The notes under the pieces were generated by a model. That model saw only the letters and a list, made by a program, of their open reading frames with translations, made no database searches and was not told the DNA's origin. The translations under genes and the position numbers were made by a program. Positions 1 to 11,975 of a DNA stretch of 64,000 nt are shown in pieces. The stretch comes from Cristatella mucedo (lineage: Eukaryota; Bryozoa; Phylactolaemata; Cristatellidae), in contig WPIO01000021.1 of the NCBI GenBank assembly GCA_009760855.2, positions 1,675,001-1,739,000 on the forward strand, given 5' to 3'. How positions within the stretch are numbered: position 1 is the stretch's first letter; each line of letters starts with the position of its first letter.

Positions 1-1820
1 GAAAACTGATATGCAAGGCGAAAAATGGCAACTCGTCAGCTGTCAGTAGCTCGTCGAAAGATGTCTGTGAATGCCAAGTTTTTAGCGTTTCTTAACACTG
101 CACACGTATTAATTTTAGCAGGTAACAATTAGGCCAGATGCTGTAAGCTGAGTCCTCTATTAAATGCTTCGCATTCGTAGTACTCTTGGACAGAATGCTG
201 GCAGCCGGCACGTGGAGTAGACTGAGTTAGGGCAAAGATGAGCAATAAAAGACTGGCATTTTTTTACAACAAGATCTCCTTACCGTTTAGCAGATTTAGT
301 GATCAACCACAGCCATAATTTAGCTATCAATCGCCGTAGCTCCACAGCAACGCTGCCATCTGCGCCACTAGGTAACCTAACCTAGATGAATCATCTGAGC
401 TTTTGGAGTTTTTTCCACCATCTAATCAAAAAGCTGCTTTCGCAAGGATCGACCAAATTAAAGCTTCCACACGTTACAGCGACTGCGTTGCACCCAGCAG
501 CGGTCAACGAATTGCCTTCCAGCCATCGAAGCACTTGGTAGTTGCCAACCGGACACACTATCTGTGCACGCGTCTGTAGCAACTATACCGACTTGATGCT
601 CTTGCAGCTATGAGCCATAAAAGGTCTCCGAGAGACGTGTCCTACTGCAGTGCATCCAAGCATAGCCACGTAAGGAATGAAATGAATCCAATGTGACACA
701 CCTGATAGTTTGATGCCAGATAGAAAGAGCCGATCACCATCCGAGGTTCTCGCACGGGCAAGCATTGCTTATTGCAGCACAGCTGCCGTGAAAGATGGCC
801 GCCTAAGCAAGTGGCTTGTTGCTCCTGGTAACTGAAGTATTGTCTGAGGAGCTGGCATGTATTTGCCAGTCAATGTATGAGCTTTTGTTTCATGTATACC
901 TAACATACATTTTACTTGCTCTGTCTTTAACAAACGCACTGATTATTGCTCGTTCGTCCAGCTCATCGATAGTGATGTCTTAGGGTCAGAGCACAGAAAG
1001 CATTTCTTGCGAGTGCTACTGTCGAAGCCTGATGCAGCCAGCGTATCCTCACTTGAGCAAAATTATTAGCAATGCAACTCTAATAGTTATAAAGGAAATC
1101 GTTGCTATCAACGGGATTTGACGGAAGCTACTGGTGACTCTCTTGAGTTGATTTCCTGACCAGCATAACGTCTGCACTGTGCCTATGGATAGCTTTGCTA
1201 ATCAATTGAAGCAGGTGAGAAACTTGCCAGTCTCTCATGTCTTCTCATAAAAACTCTCCGATCGTGCAAAACTTGAGTAGTTTGATCAAGATCATATGTA
1301 TGTAGTTTGACTCTTTCGCCTTCTAATTCACGAAGGCCTGTCGAAGGTAGCTGACAGGGCCACCTTGGATCAAAGTGAAAGAGCCTTACTGCAGGTATCC
1401 TCTTTCCCCAAACGGAACCAGCTACTCTTGCTGTCCGATGTGTTTTGGTACTATCCCGAAGCACCCAACACATGGCCAATCTACAGGCTCTTTTGAGCGA
1501 TATACCTAGGCAAACTCGATATTCCTTGTTTTCTATATAGAGAGCCTACCACCGTTTGCTTGGTTTCGCCAGCCCTTATTATTATTACCTGGTCTTTAAC
1601 CAGTAATTGCAGGAACACGAGCAAAATGCTTGTTTACGATATAAGTTCGCGTGAGTACATTACCATTTATAAAGTTTAATTTTGAATGGTATATTTTTCC
1701 ATATTTAGGCTGACCTTCGATGAACGGTATTTCAGTCCTTTCGTGGTATTTTGGATGGCACATTTACCCATGATTCAACCTATGAGAAACTACTTGCCTT
1801 GCATGTGACTTTACAGTTGA
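1..1820. other. Unassigned stretch, no gene seen
   Basis: Only short open frames (under 95 codons) occur on either strand. None has a recognisable domain or convincing splice sites. No repeat family seen elsewhere in the window was recognised here. Confidence 0.5.
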
Positions 1821-1830
1821 GGGAAACAAC

Positions 1831-1970
1831 TATATGTATATATATATATATATATATCATACATACATACATACATACATACATACATGCATGAATACAT
1901 ATATATATATATATATAAATGTATGTATGTATGCATGTATGTATATACGCATACATACGTATACACATAC
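1831..1970. repeat. (TA)n / (CATA)n microsatellite, palindromic
   Basis: A TA run is followed by a CATA run, a second TA run and then a TATG/GTAT run. The left CATA block and the right TATG block are reverse complements, so the tract can fold into a large cruciform. The short open frames over it on both strands are artefacts of the repeat. Confidence 0.9.
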
Positions 1971-2513
1971 CTAAGTTTTCCTAAACTTGGTCAAACAAGT
2001 TTATGTGACACTGTATATACCGGCACCGGTAAGGGAATAGCAGCTGGTGCATGTTCGCATTTCTCTTTCATGACAACAGTGGACCTTTTAATACGAGAAA
2101 CAATCTCGACCACTACGCGCCGATTTGACCGGAGGCAGAGCAAATGAAACGCCTAAGCCACGAACAAAATGTATGGGAAAATCCTACCTTCTTTATCTAG
2201 GGTTAGCAGGTTTTATTAGATTGCGAATGCTGAGATGTAGGATATTTACTTTAAAGTCTCGCCAGTAGCTGAGCCATGGCTTTCATCTGGGGAGGGGCAA
2301 ACCTGAAAAATGTTTATTAGCGGCAAGTCCCGCAATATTTTCATGGAGGCAGGCTGAATTCACAACTAAAGAAGACCTACTGTGCCAAATCAAAGTCTAT
2401 ATTCGACAAGAAATCTGCAGTTGCTCATTGAGTGTAATTAAGACATAATTCTGTCGTTGATGACGGTCGGGAGCGTTGGAATTAGTTGCGGCCCTGGTCT
2501 CTCCCCCACTGTT

Positions 2514-2525
2514 GGGGGGGGGGGG
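2514..2525. repeat. Poly(G) tract, 12 G
   Basis: Uninterrupted run of 12 G, followed shortly by C-rich sequence. It is one of seven G/C mononucleotide tracts of nine or more bases in the window. Confidence 0.9.
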
Positions 2526-2625
2526 TAAACCCCTCCCTACCGCCCCCTTGGGTCCACCACTGAGTCTCTTCCTGTTTTGCCTGCCTTTTTTGCGCAATCT
2601 CAGCTAAGAAATTTATCACGGAGAG

Positions 2626-3006
2626 TAATAATGATAATAACAATAATGCACTTGATAAAGTACCATCAGAGAATTAAATCTCTTTCTAGGCGCTTTACAT
2701 CTGCTGCAAAGGGAAACGCAATTGAATGGTGAGTAATATCATGCTTGATAAACAACATGAATAACATGGTTAGGGGTGACATGCACAGGGTCAGCATGCA
2801 AATGTGGTTAGTGGCAGCATGCACAATGTCAGCACGCATAAGCAAATCAAGGACGACTCACAGGGACCCACTAAATGCTGTCCTAAATAGGTGTGTTCCT
2901 AAGTTCTTTTTAAATGTGGTCAAGTCAGGGGATGTTCTGACGTAAATCGGTAGGTAGTTCCAGGCTTTGGGAGCATACGAACTAAATGCACGGTCTCCAA
3001 AGAGCG
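2626..3006 (-). mobile_element. L2-clade LINE, 5'-truncated 3' end
   Basis: On the minus strand this reads the C-terminal end of the L2 ORF2 (GDRAFSSYAPKAWNYLP..., ending FRTAFSGSL), the 3' UTR, the terminal hairpin and an ATT-type tail. Similarity to the other copies stops near 3006, so only about 380 bp was inserted or kept. Several substitutions relative to the young copies suggest moderate age. Confidence 0.85.
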
Positions 3007-3009
3007 ATG

Positions 3010-4600
3010 TTTTGCTATCACGTCTTAAAAACTCCGTCAATTAAGTTCACTAACGTTTACTGATCAATGTAAATTCGTGTGGGGCCCAGTTCTTGTGGTA
3101 GCGCTTAGTATGTTTTCAGGAAAGTTCTTGCTTCCGTATTTAACCTATTCTACATATTGAACTGCATACCGTACGCCAGCCGACTCCTCCGTTTTCGCTG
3201 TCGTTTTCTGCGTTTCTTTATCGCATCTTGGAGCATGGCCGGGCATTGGGCTGACAATGGCCGAACCCCTTGCCTCCCATCCCTAGGCAGGCGTCAGGGA
3301 AGCGGGCAGCAGCTTTTGGGCAGCAGCAGGCAACGCCCCTTTCTCTCCTCGCAGGAATCCTCCTCAGGAATCCTTGTACCCCGCCGCGGTAGCTATCTCA
3401 CGTCCACGAAAAAAACTATTAATTTCACAAAGCTGTTGTAAAGACTTTTCGGGGTATGCGCGCCCTGGCTTCTTGGCGTCTGTCGACGGGGCTTTCAAAT
3501 TGCTGAGCGGTTAGATGGGCTGCAAAGGCGGCTAGATGCACTTGCTACACGTCGGTTCCATTCGTCGTTATATAGGCGTCGATCGGATCCCTCGGGGAGG
3601 GATTGACAGGGTCATTCCATTACCAGTGGCCGCTGAAACCTGGCGAGCTGTGCGCTTTCTGACTCCGGCTTGCGTACTGACTCCGGCCTTGCGACGACCG
3701 GCTGCAATTTGACTGCTGTTCACTGCACGCTCAGCTGGAGAGGTTGGGTGCGCGGTAATGATACTGTCGCAGCAGGCCGCAGCATGAGTACAGGCTCTAT
3801 CACTAAGTTGGAAGATGGCTCTCCTTACTGAGATCGTTAGCAGGCACACAGCCAATGCACGCTGGCTCAGCTCATTACTGCCCGTCCAGAAATGGTAATC
3901 ATTTTTCATTCAGAGCTAACCGTTCGACCGCAGTTTGCTGAACCACGGACAAATTCACTTAGACTCACCGAATCACATTTCAACTGTGCAGACAAAAGTC
4001 AAAGCAGAGCAGCCTGGGTCTGAACTGAGTGGTATTGCCTTGTTCTGCTTTCCATTTCGAAAGTTGTCACTCTCGGTCAATGCAAGCGCATCGATGAAAA
4101 AGCTCTGGCTAAGTGAAATGAATGTAAGCGAAATGAAGCACCGGCCGAGCAATTCGCCAGGTTTTAGATAAAGGTAAGGCCCAAACTTTACCATCCCCAC
4201 AGCTATAAATGTGCACGCAAGCAAGATACTATTCGAAACGACAGCTCGCATTTCGAACACCAGTTTCACTGCACGTATTTACTGCTGAGTCTATTTAATC
4301 CAATTTAGCAGATTTCTTTGAAAAATGCAGCCGCTCCGAGTGGAAGTTCACCACCTCCATGACCATCGAGGACTGTAGCGATATAACTCCCCAAATCCAG
4401 TTTCAAATCTGCGAAACAGATGGTCTGGTGACGCATAGTGGGGTATGAACCGAGTAGACAACAGCCTTGGGTTATCAGAAGAAGTGACTTTCAGGGCCTC
4501 TCCTTATATCATACAAAATCAAACGCAAAGAACCAAAAGGCAGAAAGTGGAATATTTAGCTTAACTGAGTTGATCCAATAGCGAACTACTATTAAAGTTA
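3010..4600. other. Unassigned stretch
   Basis: Overlapping open frames of 78-113 codons occur on both strands (for example 3568-3909 minus). None resembles a known family and their composition is ordinary. No RNA gene or repeat was recognised. Confidence 0.4.
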
Positions 4601-4605
4601 AAATA

Positions 4606-4676
4606 TGTAATTTGCCTGGAAAGAGATTAATTTCTCTGAAGGCACCATATAAATTTATTATTTCTATCATTTAAAT
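4606..4676 (+). mobile_element. Old L2/SINE-type 3' tail
   Basis: Matches the L2 terminal hairpin in sequence and shape. The inner AGAGA...TCTCT stem is kept and the outer stem is TGCCT/AGGCA. An AT-rich tail follows. Too short to tell a LINE end from a SINE end. Confidence 0.5.
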
Positions 4677-4679
4677 AAA

Positions 4680-5930
4680 CGTACTAGAAAAGTTGTACCA
4701 TTGACAACGTCTTAAAAGTGGTTGGCAAATAGATTCAAGAAGGCGAGTCACGTATGAATTCCTGCACATAAGCATTTGAATCAAAGTTTCAAAAATCGCA
4801 TCAATTATTAAAACGTGTGTCACACTCAACCTTGGTCAAACTGTTATTCATTTACCAGAAATTCCGAATCGCATCTATGCACTGCCCGTATCGTTCATTT
4901 ATCTTCTGTAGTAAAAATTATTTAACCATAAAAATTTGGTCAAAGTTAAGGCTTTGAACTGACTGTGATAATACATTTCTTCGACATCATAATATTTTGG
5001 ATGTCGCCGAGACTGCAACTGACACTTCAGCTACTAAAACGAGTGTGAGAGTGAATCACCTACAATCCCTTTAACTTTCTCGGAGGATCCACCTAAATTG
5101 ACTCTAGTGTCACAGTTTGCAGACTATTGTTGACAGCCCGGTGCAAGTCTTCACGAGGCTTAGCACGCCACAAACTGCGCTGTATTTTAGTGCCATCTGG
5201 CTGAAACTTTCGGTCTGGCGAGGGCGGCTTGCCCTGGGACGCGAAATCCTGATTGGGCTCTTGGATCCATGTTGAAACTTCTGGCTCACTTCAACACCTC
5301 ACCTCTGTTATCTGACGAGCTGCCAACGAGAAATGGCTCCTCTGGCTTCGGATTGCATCTTCGTTCAAGTTTATTGTTGAACTAGTGAGACAGATGAAGC
5401 CTTTTTGTGGTCTTTCCAAGACTTCCAGATTAGTTCCGAGCCTGGTTGTTGAAACTTGAGGCTCTGTAGTGAAATTCCAATGAGCACGTAATAACTAAGC
5501 CAGCCTCTTATTTGAGCTATCTGACCACGTCTTCTCATCGCCAACTGCCCACAATTCATCATTCTCGCGCTGATTGTATGCTGCGCTTTTGCTCGAGGCT
5601 TGATGCAAAGAATCTAATAAGATCGGTATATTTCTTCATTACTTCACTACTTACGAGTCTTTGTAAATGGCTCTCGATGGACGTCAGAGGCCTGCAGAAC
5701 CAGATACAGATTTTGCTTGGTCATCCGTTTTAGGCAGGACGGACGACCACTCTACAGAGCACGAGGAGCAAAATTAGGCGAGCCATGAAACAGTTTTCGC
5801 CTTCAGTTAAAATATGTACAAATGGAATTATCAGGGCCTAATAAAGTCTACCAATGCAGCAAACCCTTCAGCTATCAAGCGAGGCATGGGGCCCACGAAG
5901 TACCCCGTATCGAAGAACGTAGAATCTCCA
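4680..5930. other. Unassigned stretch, AT-rich in first half
   Basis: No open frame over 75 codons and no recognisable domain, RNA gene or repeat. Confidence 0.4.
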
Positions 5931-5933
5931 AAT

Positions 5934-6016
5934 AATAATAATCTTGACTTCACTTAGCGCCCTTGGGGAGCTTATTCACTCTCTTGGCACTTTACATATC
6001 CTGTAAAGGAAATGGC
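5934..6016 (-). mobile_element. Old L2 3' end fragment
   Basis: On the plus strand an AAT-repeat is followed by a diverged reverse complement of the L2 hairpin and the block CTTTACATATCCTGTAAAGG, which aligns with the CTTTGCAGCAAATGTAAAG segment of young copies. Similarity fades soon after. Confidence 0.55.
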
Positions 6017-6354
6017 TTTTATTTCTCCCAGCCGTGGAAGGACGTAGTCGAGCTACGCCCACAGTCACCTAACCTGCGAGCCATGGAATTGTCTCAGCAC
6101 GAAAAAATGTCTGTGCCGTTACGTACTCTGCAGTACTCTGGCATTTCACAGACATCTTTGCATGTGCAAATAGTATAGGGCAAGCCGAGTAAAACCAACT
6201 AAGAAATTACATTTCTTCAAGAGAAATAATGGGACACTTACCCTCGCAAAAATCTCTTTAGTAGGACATTTAATAAACCCTCTCTCCAATATATTTGATC
6301 CAGTAATCTACCTAGATTCAATATACCCTGCGAACATGCTCGTGGAAACACCCA

Positions 6355-6590
6355 CGACAATAATATTTGTTATACTAACATTAATAAAACATTTGTATCG
6401 CGCTTTAAAATAACCAAATCTCCTAGGCACTTTACACGTGCTGAAAAGGAAGCATACCCATTTGTCAATAATTTGTGCACAGTAGCAGCACAGAAAGGCC
6501 GATTCGTGCGGATGAAGAACATGCACTGTCAAGTCAGGGGATGTCATGACGGTAGTGCGTTTCAGGCTTTGCGAGCATTCGAACTAAATA
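6355..6590 (-). mobile_element. Old L2 3' end fragment
   Basis: The minus strand shows remnants of the ORF2 C-terminus (near 6530-6590, the block equivalent to 'SPDLTTFKRNL'), the 3' UTR and a degraded terminal hairpin. It is more diverged than the copy at 2626-3006. Confidence 0.7.
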
Positions 6591-6594
6591 CTAA

Positions 6595-8490
6595 AATGGC
6601 ATTGATGCCTCTCGTCTTTGCAGCTCCGGCCGAGCACAACATTTTCTTTTCTCAAGAGAACAACACTAGACCCTTCCGTGCTAGCTTACTGCCCGCTTCT
6701 AGTCCTATTGTCTCATCAGCCTCTAGGCCAACTAAAGCTAGCAGGCAATAATGCATTCGGTTGGTTTAGCTCGTCCGCTGCTCGTTCGGCTCGAGAAAGG
6801 CTTGGAATACAGCATGCCACCACCCACCGCCTACCCCCTATTCCACGACTGCGGCCGTCCTTAAGTCTAATCTTGGATGTCAATCCAGCCGTCCAATGAA
6901 TCACGCATTCAAATGATGCTGAATGTGAAAGGATCCTAATAACACCCATACATCTTGAGCGACGGGGCGAGACTAATTTTTGCGTGAACACCTGGAGGCA
7001 GACCGTTCGCGGCAATGATTGATTCGCCAATAGTGCAGCGAGCGCGCGTGCAGGGAAAGGCATACGACGACGATAGCCAGCCCGCTTGGCCCACTGCGAC
7101 GCTCCCTGCTCGGAGAACGCTCGCTTCAGTGCCGCCCAAGTATGGCCGAACACCATCGCTCGGTCGCAGCTGGGCGCAAGAGCACCAAAAGCAGGCGACA
7201 GCTGATATCCAACGGTACCCGACGATCAGTGCGGCTGCAATAAATTGAATAGACTGGGACAGAAAAGCCAGTCCGAAAAGATAAATGCACACATGCGCGA
7301 AGGTGCCAAAACCTTTATACTTGACGCACGACTTTTCGAGAATGTCACAGCCGCACTGCTGCCTTTCGATCAGCAGCTTCACTCCACCCCCTTTGACCAG
7401 CAGAAAGTGTTTGCTCTCAGTCGCTCTATGAGTGTCGGCTGCGGCCAACCTTAAGCAGCGAAAGCGTGAAAGATGGCGTCGGCTGAGTGACACGACCCTA
7501 ACTCATTGGCGACCAGGCGACGCCGCATCGGCCCTTAATGGTGCTCTCTGCCTGTGGAATTAAGCAAGATTCTCATGCCTATGTCACGGTTGAGCAATGC
7601 ATAAACCACGACTACGTTTGAAGACTACCTGGATAGCTCCTTTTTGAGCATTGCCCCTTGCTTTCGCAACGATCCGTGACCAGATTTATTGGAATGCAAT
7701 GTTTCACTCAGCTGAGCTGGCGCCAACGGCCACCATGAACAAGCAATATTCAAAGCGGGAAATGGCCCCTATCAAAGTTATTTTTATTTAATGGCGCCGG
7801 CGGACAGTGGGGCAAGATCGTTAGGGCCACTTTGGCGCCTAACCAACGTCGCGAGAACGAGCAGCCGCCGCCGACAGGGTCAATGTCATTGGCGCCCTGC
7901 AGTCGGGACGCCGCCGCTGCGTCAGAACGTCCGCCGACGGCTAGACACGACTATACTTATCCTGTAGCCACCCAAACGGTGACGTCGGCGGCTTACTCAA
8001 AACATCCCGCCGTTCATTTTCGAGCAGCTTTGCTGAGAACTAATCGAGTGGGTAGAAATTTGGACCATAGCCGCAACTGCCGCGGCACGATACGCGAAAC
8101 GGCACGATGGACTGCCGCTCTCGTTTCAACTTTTGAAGCCCGCTCTGCGTTCACGCTGCACGCATTATTAGCAACCTTCGTCCGAGGAGGCATGCAGTTG
8201 CACGACGGTACGCTTCGTACTTCAGCCAGCGAGACTTGTAGCCACGTACTCGCACGCGACCCTCAAGCTGCCGGATTCAGAGCGGCCTGTGGACAGCGAG
8301 CAGTGCGCGCGAAAGTTCTGGAGCGAGCCCGCTCAAAAGAATTCCACCGGTTGGACCGCGTGAAGTCAGATTGAATACCAAGCTGGCGCCGGCCTTCAAC
8401 CACGTGGCACGCGGAGCCCGCGAGAGAGGGCCGAACCCACCGCCAAAGTCGAGCTGCAATGAAGGTCGAGGCAAATAATATTATACTAAT
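6595..8490. other. Unassigned stretch with several overlapping open frames
   Basis: Open frames include 6936-7493 minus (185 codons), 6716-7156 minus (146 codons) and 7832-8374 plus (180 codons). They overlap one another or lie in raised-GC DNA where stops are rarer. None contains a motif I recognise, so none is called as a gene. The part from 7830 to 8460 is CpG-rich and could be a regulatory island, which is inference. Confidence 0.4.
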
Positions 8491-8491
8491 T

Positions 8492-8758
8492 AAATCGAGA
8501 AAGTTGTCCTCTCCGTCGCGCGTCAAGATGGCGAAAAGGAATTACGCGTAATAGACGCGTTATTCTACTGTAACTCAGTGAAGTGAATCCAAGAGCAGTT
8601 AGCTCTAGTCTTCACTAAATAAAAGCGAGAAAGTCCGCCAGTCCTTCTCTCCGTCACGCGGCAAGTAGGCGACCAGTACTTTCGGGAGTGACGTGTAATA
8701 GACGTGTTAATTATACCATGACTCAGTGAAGCGAGTCCACAGGCACTGAGCTCTAGTT
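8492..8758. repeat. Diverged tandem duplication, two units of about 120-140 bp
   Basis: Unit 1 (about 8492-8611) and unit 2 (about 8620-8758) share, in order, CGAGAAAGT, CTCTCCGTC.CGCG, CGTAATAGACG, ACTCAGTGAAG and GAGCTCTAGT-like blocks. Unit 2 is longer by small insertions. Neither unit encodes a recognisable protein. Confidence 0.8.
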
Positions 8759-8838
8759 ACAATTTTTATTATTATTATTATTTATAGAATTAAAATTATC
8801 AAGGCTTAAAGTGGAAGTAAATATATCCCATATCCCCA

Positions 8839-10665
8839 ATCAAAGAAGACAACAAGTCCTCTGGACCCTATTAACACTGTCCTGCTCCTACATTGCATTG
8901 AGCTGCTGCTGCGATGCATGACTAACATCATTAATATGCCATTAGCCTCAGGTCATGTTCCAGCACCTTTCAAAAAGCTGTAGTCACACCACTTCTCTAG
9001 AAAGCGACTCTAGACCAAGAGAACTTGAGCAACTACCACCCAGTCTCCCTTCTACCATTCCTATCGAAGACACTGGAACGGGTCGTGGTGGACCAGCTGA
9101 ACTCATACATCGAAACCTCACACCTTGCTAGTAAGTTCCAGTCTGGCTTTAGAGCTAATCACTCCACAGAGTCAGCATTGCTTAGGGTATACAACGACCT
9201 ACTTAGGAATGCAGATATGGGTAGAGTGTCTCTACTTGTTTTGCTTGATCTTTCGGCAGCTTTTGATACCATCGATCACAAAATTCTTCTAGAGCGCCTC
9301 TCATCTCACCTGGGCATCACTGGCACTGCTCTGCAGTGGTTCAGGTCCTATCTGAGTGGGAGACTCCAGAGTATTGACGTGAATGGACAAAGATCATCTG
9401 AGGTACCTCTGAAATATGGGGTACCTCAGGACTCGGTGCTAGGTCCGGTTCTTTTCACGGTTTATACTCTGCCTCTTGCTGATGTGATTGCCAAGCACAA
9501 TCTAGGCTTTCACTTCTATGCGGATGGCACTCAGTTGTACCTTTGCTTTGATCCCTCCCAGCCTTCGAGCACCTCGAATTCTCTCAACTTACTTGCTGCA
9601 TGTATTGACGACATACATTACATTACATTGCATCCCCATATGGATGACAGCAAATTTTCTAAAACTAAACGATGATAAAACCAACTTACTAGTTATGGGC
9701 AAACCCAGTGTGATTCAGAAATAGGAAAGGCTGACGCCCAAAATTGGCTCTGCCAGCATATCTCCAGTTGAATCAGCTCGAAATCTAGGGGTCATGTTCC
9801 AAAGCGACCTCTCGTTAGACGACCACATCAGCTCGACAGTCAAATCAGCCTATTTTCAGCTTGATAACATTGCTAAAATTCGGGCTTGTTTAGATAAGGA
9901 TACCACGTCCAAGTTAGTCCATGCATTCGTGACATCCTGTCTCGACTTCTGCAACTCGCTGCTTACTGGCCTACCAGAAAGTGCGATCAGGCGATTGCAG
10001 CTGGTGCAGAACTCTGCAGCTAGGCTTGTCTGTCGTGAGCGTCGCAGTTGCCACATTATACCCCTTCTCGCCGACCTGCACTGGCTGCCAGTCAAGCAAC
10101 GGATTGACTTCAAGGTTTTGTCTTTTAGTTTTTTCACTTTTAGGTCATTACATTCTTTGGCTCCAGCCTATCTCTCAGATATACTACCCCATCAGGCCAA
10201 GCATCGTACCACTCGCTTTTCGGAATCCAACAGTCTACAAATACCTCGTACAAACCTCAAATGCTGTGGAGACCGTGAATTTAGTTCGATGCTCCCACAA
10301 CCTGGAAATCCCTCCCGACCTGCGTCAAAGCATCCCCTGACTTGACCACAATTAAAAAGAACTTAAAGACACACCCATTTAGGACAGCATTTAGTGGGTC
10401 CCTGTGATTCGTCCTTCATGTGCTCATGCGTGCTGACACTGAGCATACTGCCATACTAACATACTAACATTGTGCATTTAACATACTAACCTTATTTGCA
10501 TGCTGACCCTGTGCATGTCACCCTTATCCATGTTGTTTGTTTATCAAGCATGATGTTCGTCACCATTCAATTGCATTTTCTTTGCGGCAAATGTAAAGCG
10601 CCTAGAAAGAGGTTGAGTTCTCTGAGGGCGCTTTATCAATGGCATTATTATATTATTATATTATA
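8839..10665 (+). mobile_element. L2-clade LINE, 5'-truncated, decayed RT
   Basis: This starts inside the linker before the reverse transcriptase and runs to the terminal hairpin and ATT-type tail. The RT core is readable at 9025-9675 (SNYHPVSLLPFLSKTLERVV, then LLDLSAAFDTIDHK). The C-terminal domain is at 9794-10345. The catalytic box reads YADG instead of YADD at 9517-9528, and the conserved PQG is PQD at 9430-9432. An in-frame TAG occurs near 9722, and a short insertion rich in TTACA near 9610-9640 breaks the frame. It is therefore a dead copy. It shares subfamily features (PQD, SSHLGITG) with the copy at 55741-57290. Confidence 0.95.
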
Positions 10666-10669
10666 AGTA

Positions 10670-11290
10670 GAACAGCATCATCGGGGCGAGGGGGTTGCAG
10701 TGCTATGGACTATCACAGCGCATTTGCTCCGCGGCAAGATATCACGTTCCTAAACCATCTCGGTACAGGCGACTGCGGCAGCGCTACAAGTTGCCCACCC
10801 CCGCCCCTCATGGAGGAGACTTCTCGCCGCTCTGAGGTTAACTCTGCCGGGGCGTAATAAAGCTGGAGTGACTTGCGCACCAAGGAATTTCAGGAAGAAG
10901 ACGAGGTCAAGTCGGAGACCTAGCAGGTGGACTAGTATTGGCGTAAATGCAGCAGGGAAATCCAAGGAAACTAGCCGACATCCTGAATCAAATGCCTACA
11001 CAGTAAGTATTCATTTAAGAAGACGCTGCAGCTAATTGCGAGGGTTCAAATAATAAACACAGCTGGATAGCGTCAACATAGAAGCGATAGCCGAGCCCCT
11101 GGGTCCAAATCACTTTCCCCAGAGGCTTGGTATAAATAAACAGCATAACACCCAGACCAGACCCTTATGAAACTCAACCGGTGTCGTGGCAGCTGGTAAT
11201 GGCATGACCACCACGCCATAAGGATTAAACGCGGCTGGACAAGTACAATTTGAATAAAGCCGTTGTCTGGTTTGGCTAACCGTCAATTGT
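10670..11290. other. Unassigned stretch with one weak candidate exon
   Basis: No repeat was recognised. One 109-nt segment (10894-11002) has an acceptor-like TTTCAG before it and a GTAAGT donor after it, and one open frame through it. See findings. Confidence 0.3.
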
Positions 11291-11299
11291 TATCAATCG

Positions 11300-11975
11300 T
11301 TTAAGTAGGTTATTGCGATCGAGAGCTTTAAAACGTAGCTGATACATCAAGCAGGGATAGAGCAGTTACATTACCATCATCGTCGTTGCATAGGATATAG
11401 TTGGTTATACGGAGGAGAGTAGTTTGATTAAGCGTTTTTGTCGTTTGAATCCAGACGGAAATTTTTTCCAAAAATTCATTCGTCTTAATGTGTTCTACAA
11501 GCTTTTCAGCGACAATCTTTTCGAGAATCTTGGACAAGAATGAAAGAACCTCTGAATCAAATACTGGTTTTTAAGTATTTTCGGAGTTATGGCCGATTCG
11601 AAAGAATTTAAAACTACTCCTTTCTCTAGAAAAGCTTTAAAACGCAAGCTAATGCTGGACTGCGTTGGTCAGCCACTGAAGACCAGAGAGGCGATGTATA
11701 GGGTCTTCTTGAGATGAACTCTTTTTCCTAGACTTAGTTAAGCAAGCAGCTTCTGATACAGAGACCTCCGAAAAAGTCCTAAGGAAAGACAAAGAATCTG
11801 ACTCAGCACTGGCTTTAGTCAGAAGCGGCTTTACGGAGGCAAGAATAGGGTACAGGCCTTTTTTCAACGAAGACAGAAAACCTTTAGTCTGAATAGTGAA
11901 TATCCGCTTAGTTAGACCGCTCAGAGCTGGTCGCAAATAATTTACTTTCATATTGAATTTATTTTCGTTCATTGT
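11300..11975 (-). mobile_element. Old L2-like LINE fragment (linker and start of RT)
   Basis: On the minus strand, 11972-11649 reads a linker typical of L2 ORF2 (VSVSEAACLTKSRKKSSSQEDPI, like the 'SKNTTSPLDPIP' part of young copies). 11537-11328 reads the start of the RT (LSKILEKIVAEKLVEHI, later ALSLLDVSATF). It belongs to a related but distinct L2 lineage and is heavily mutated, with stops and frame changes between the two blocks. Confidence 0.8.

Noticed and set aside
6936-7493. 185-codon minus-strand open frame
   Set aside because: No recognised motif; overlapped by frames on both strands; composition does not stand out.
7832-8374. 180-codon plus-strand open frame
   Set aside because: Lies in a CpG-rich patch where stops are rare; translation shows no domain.
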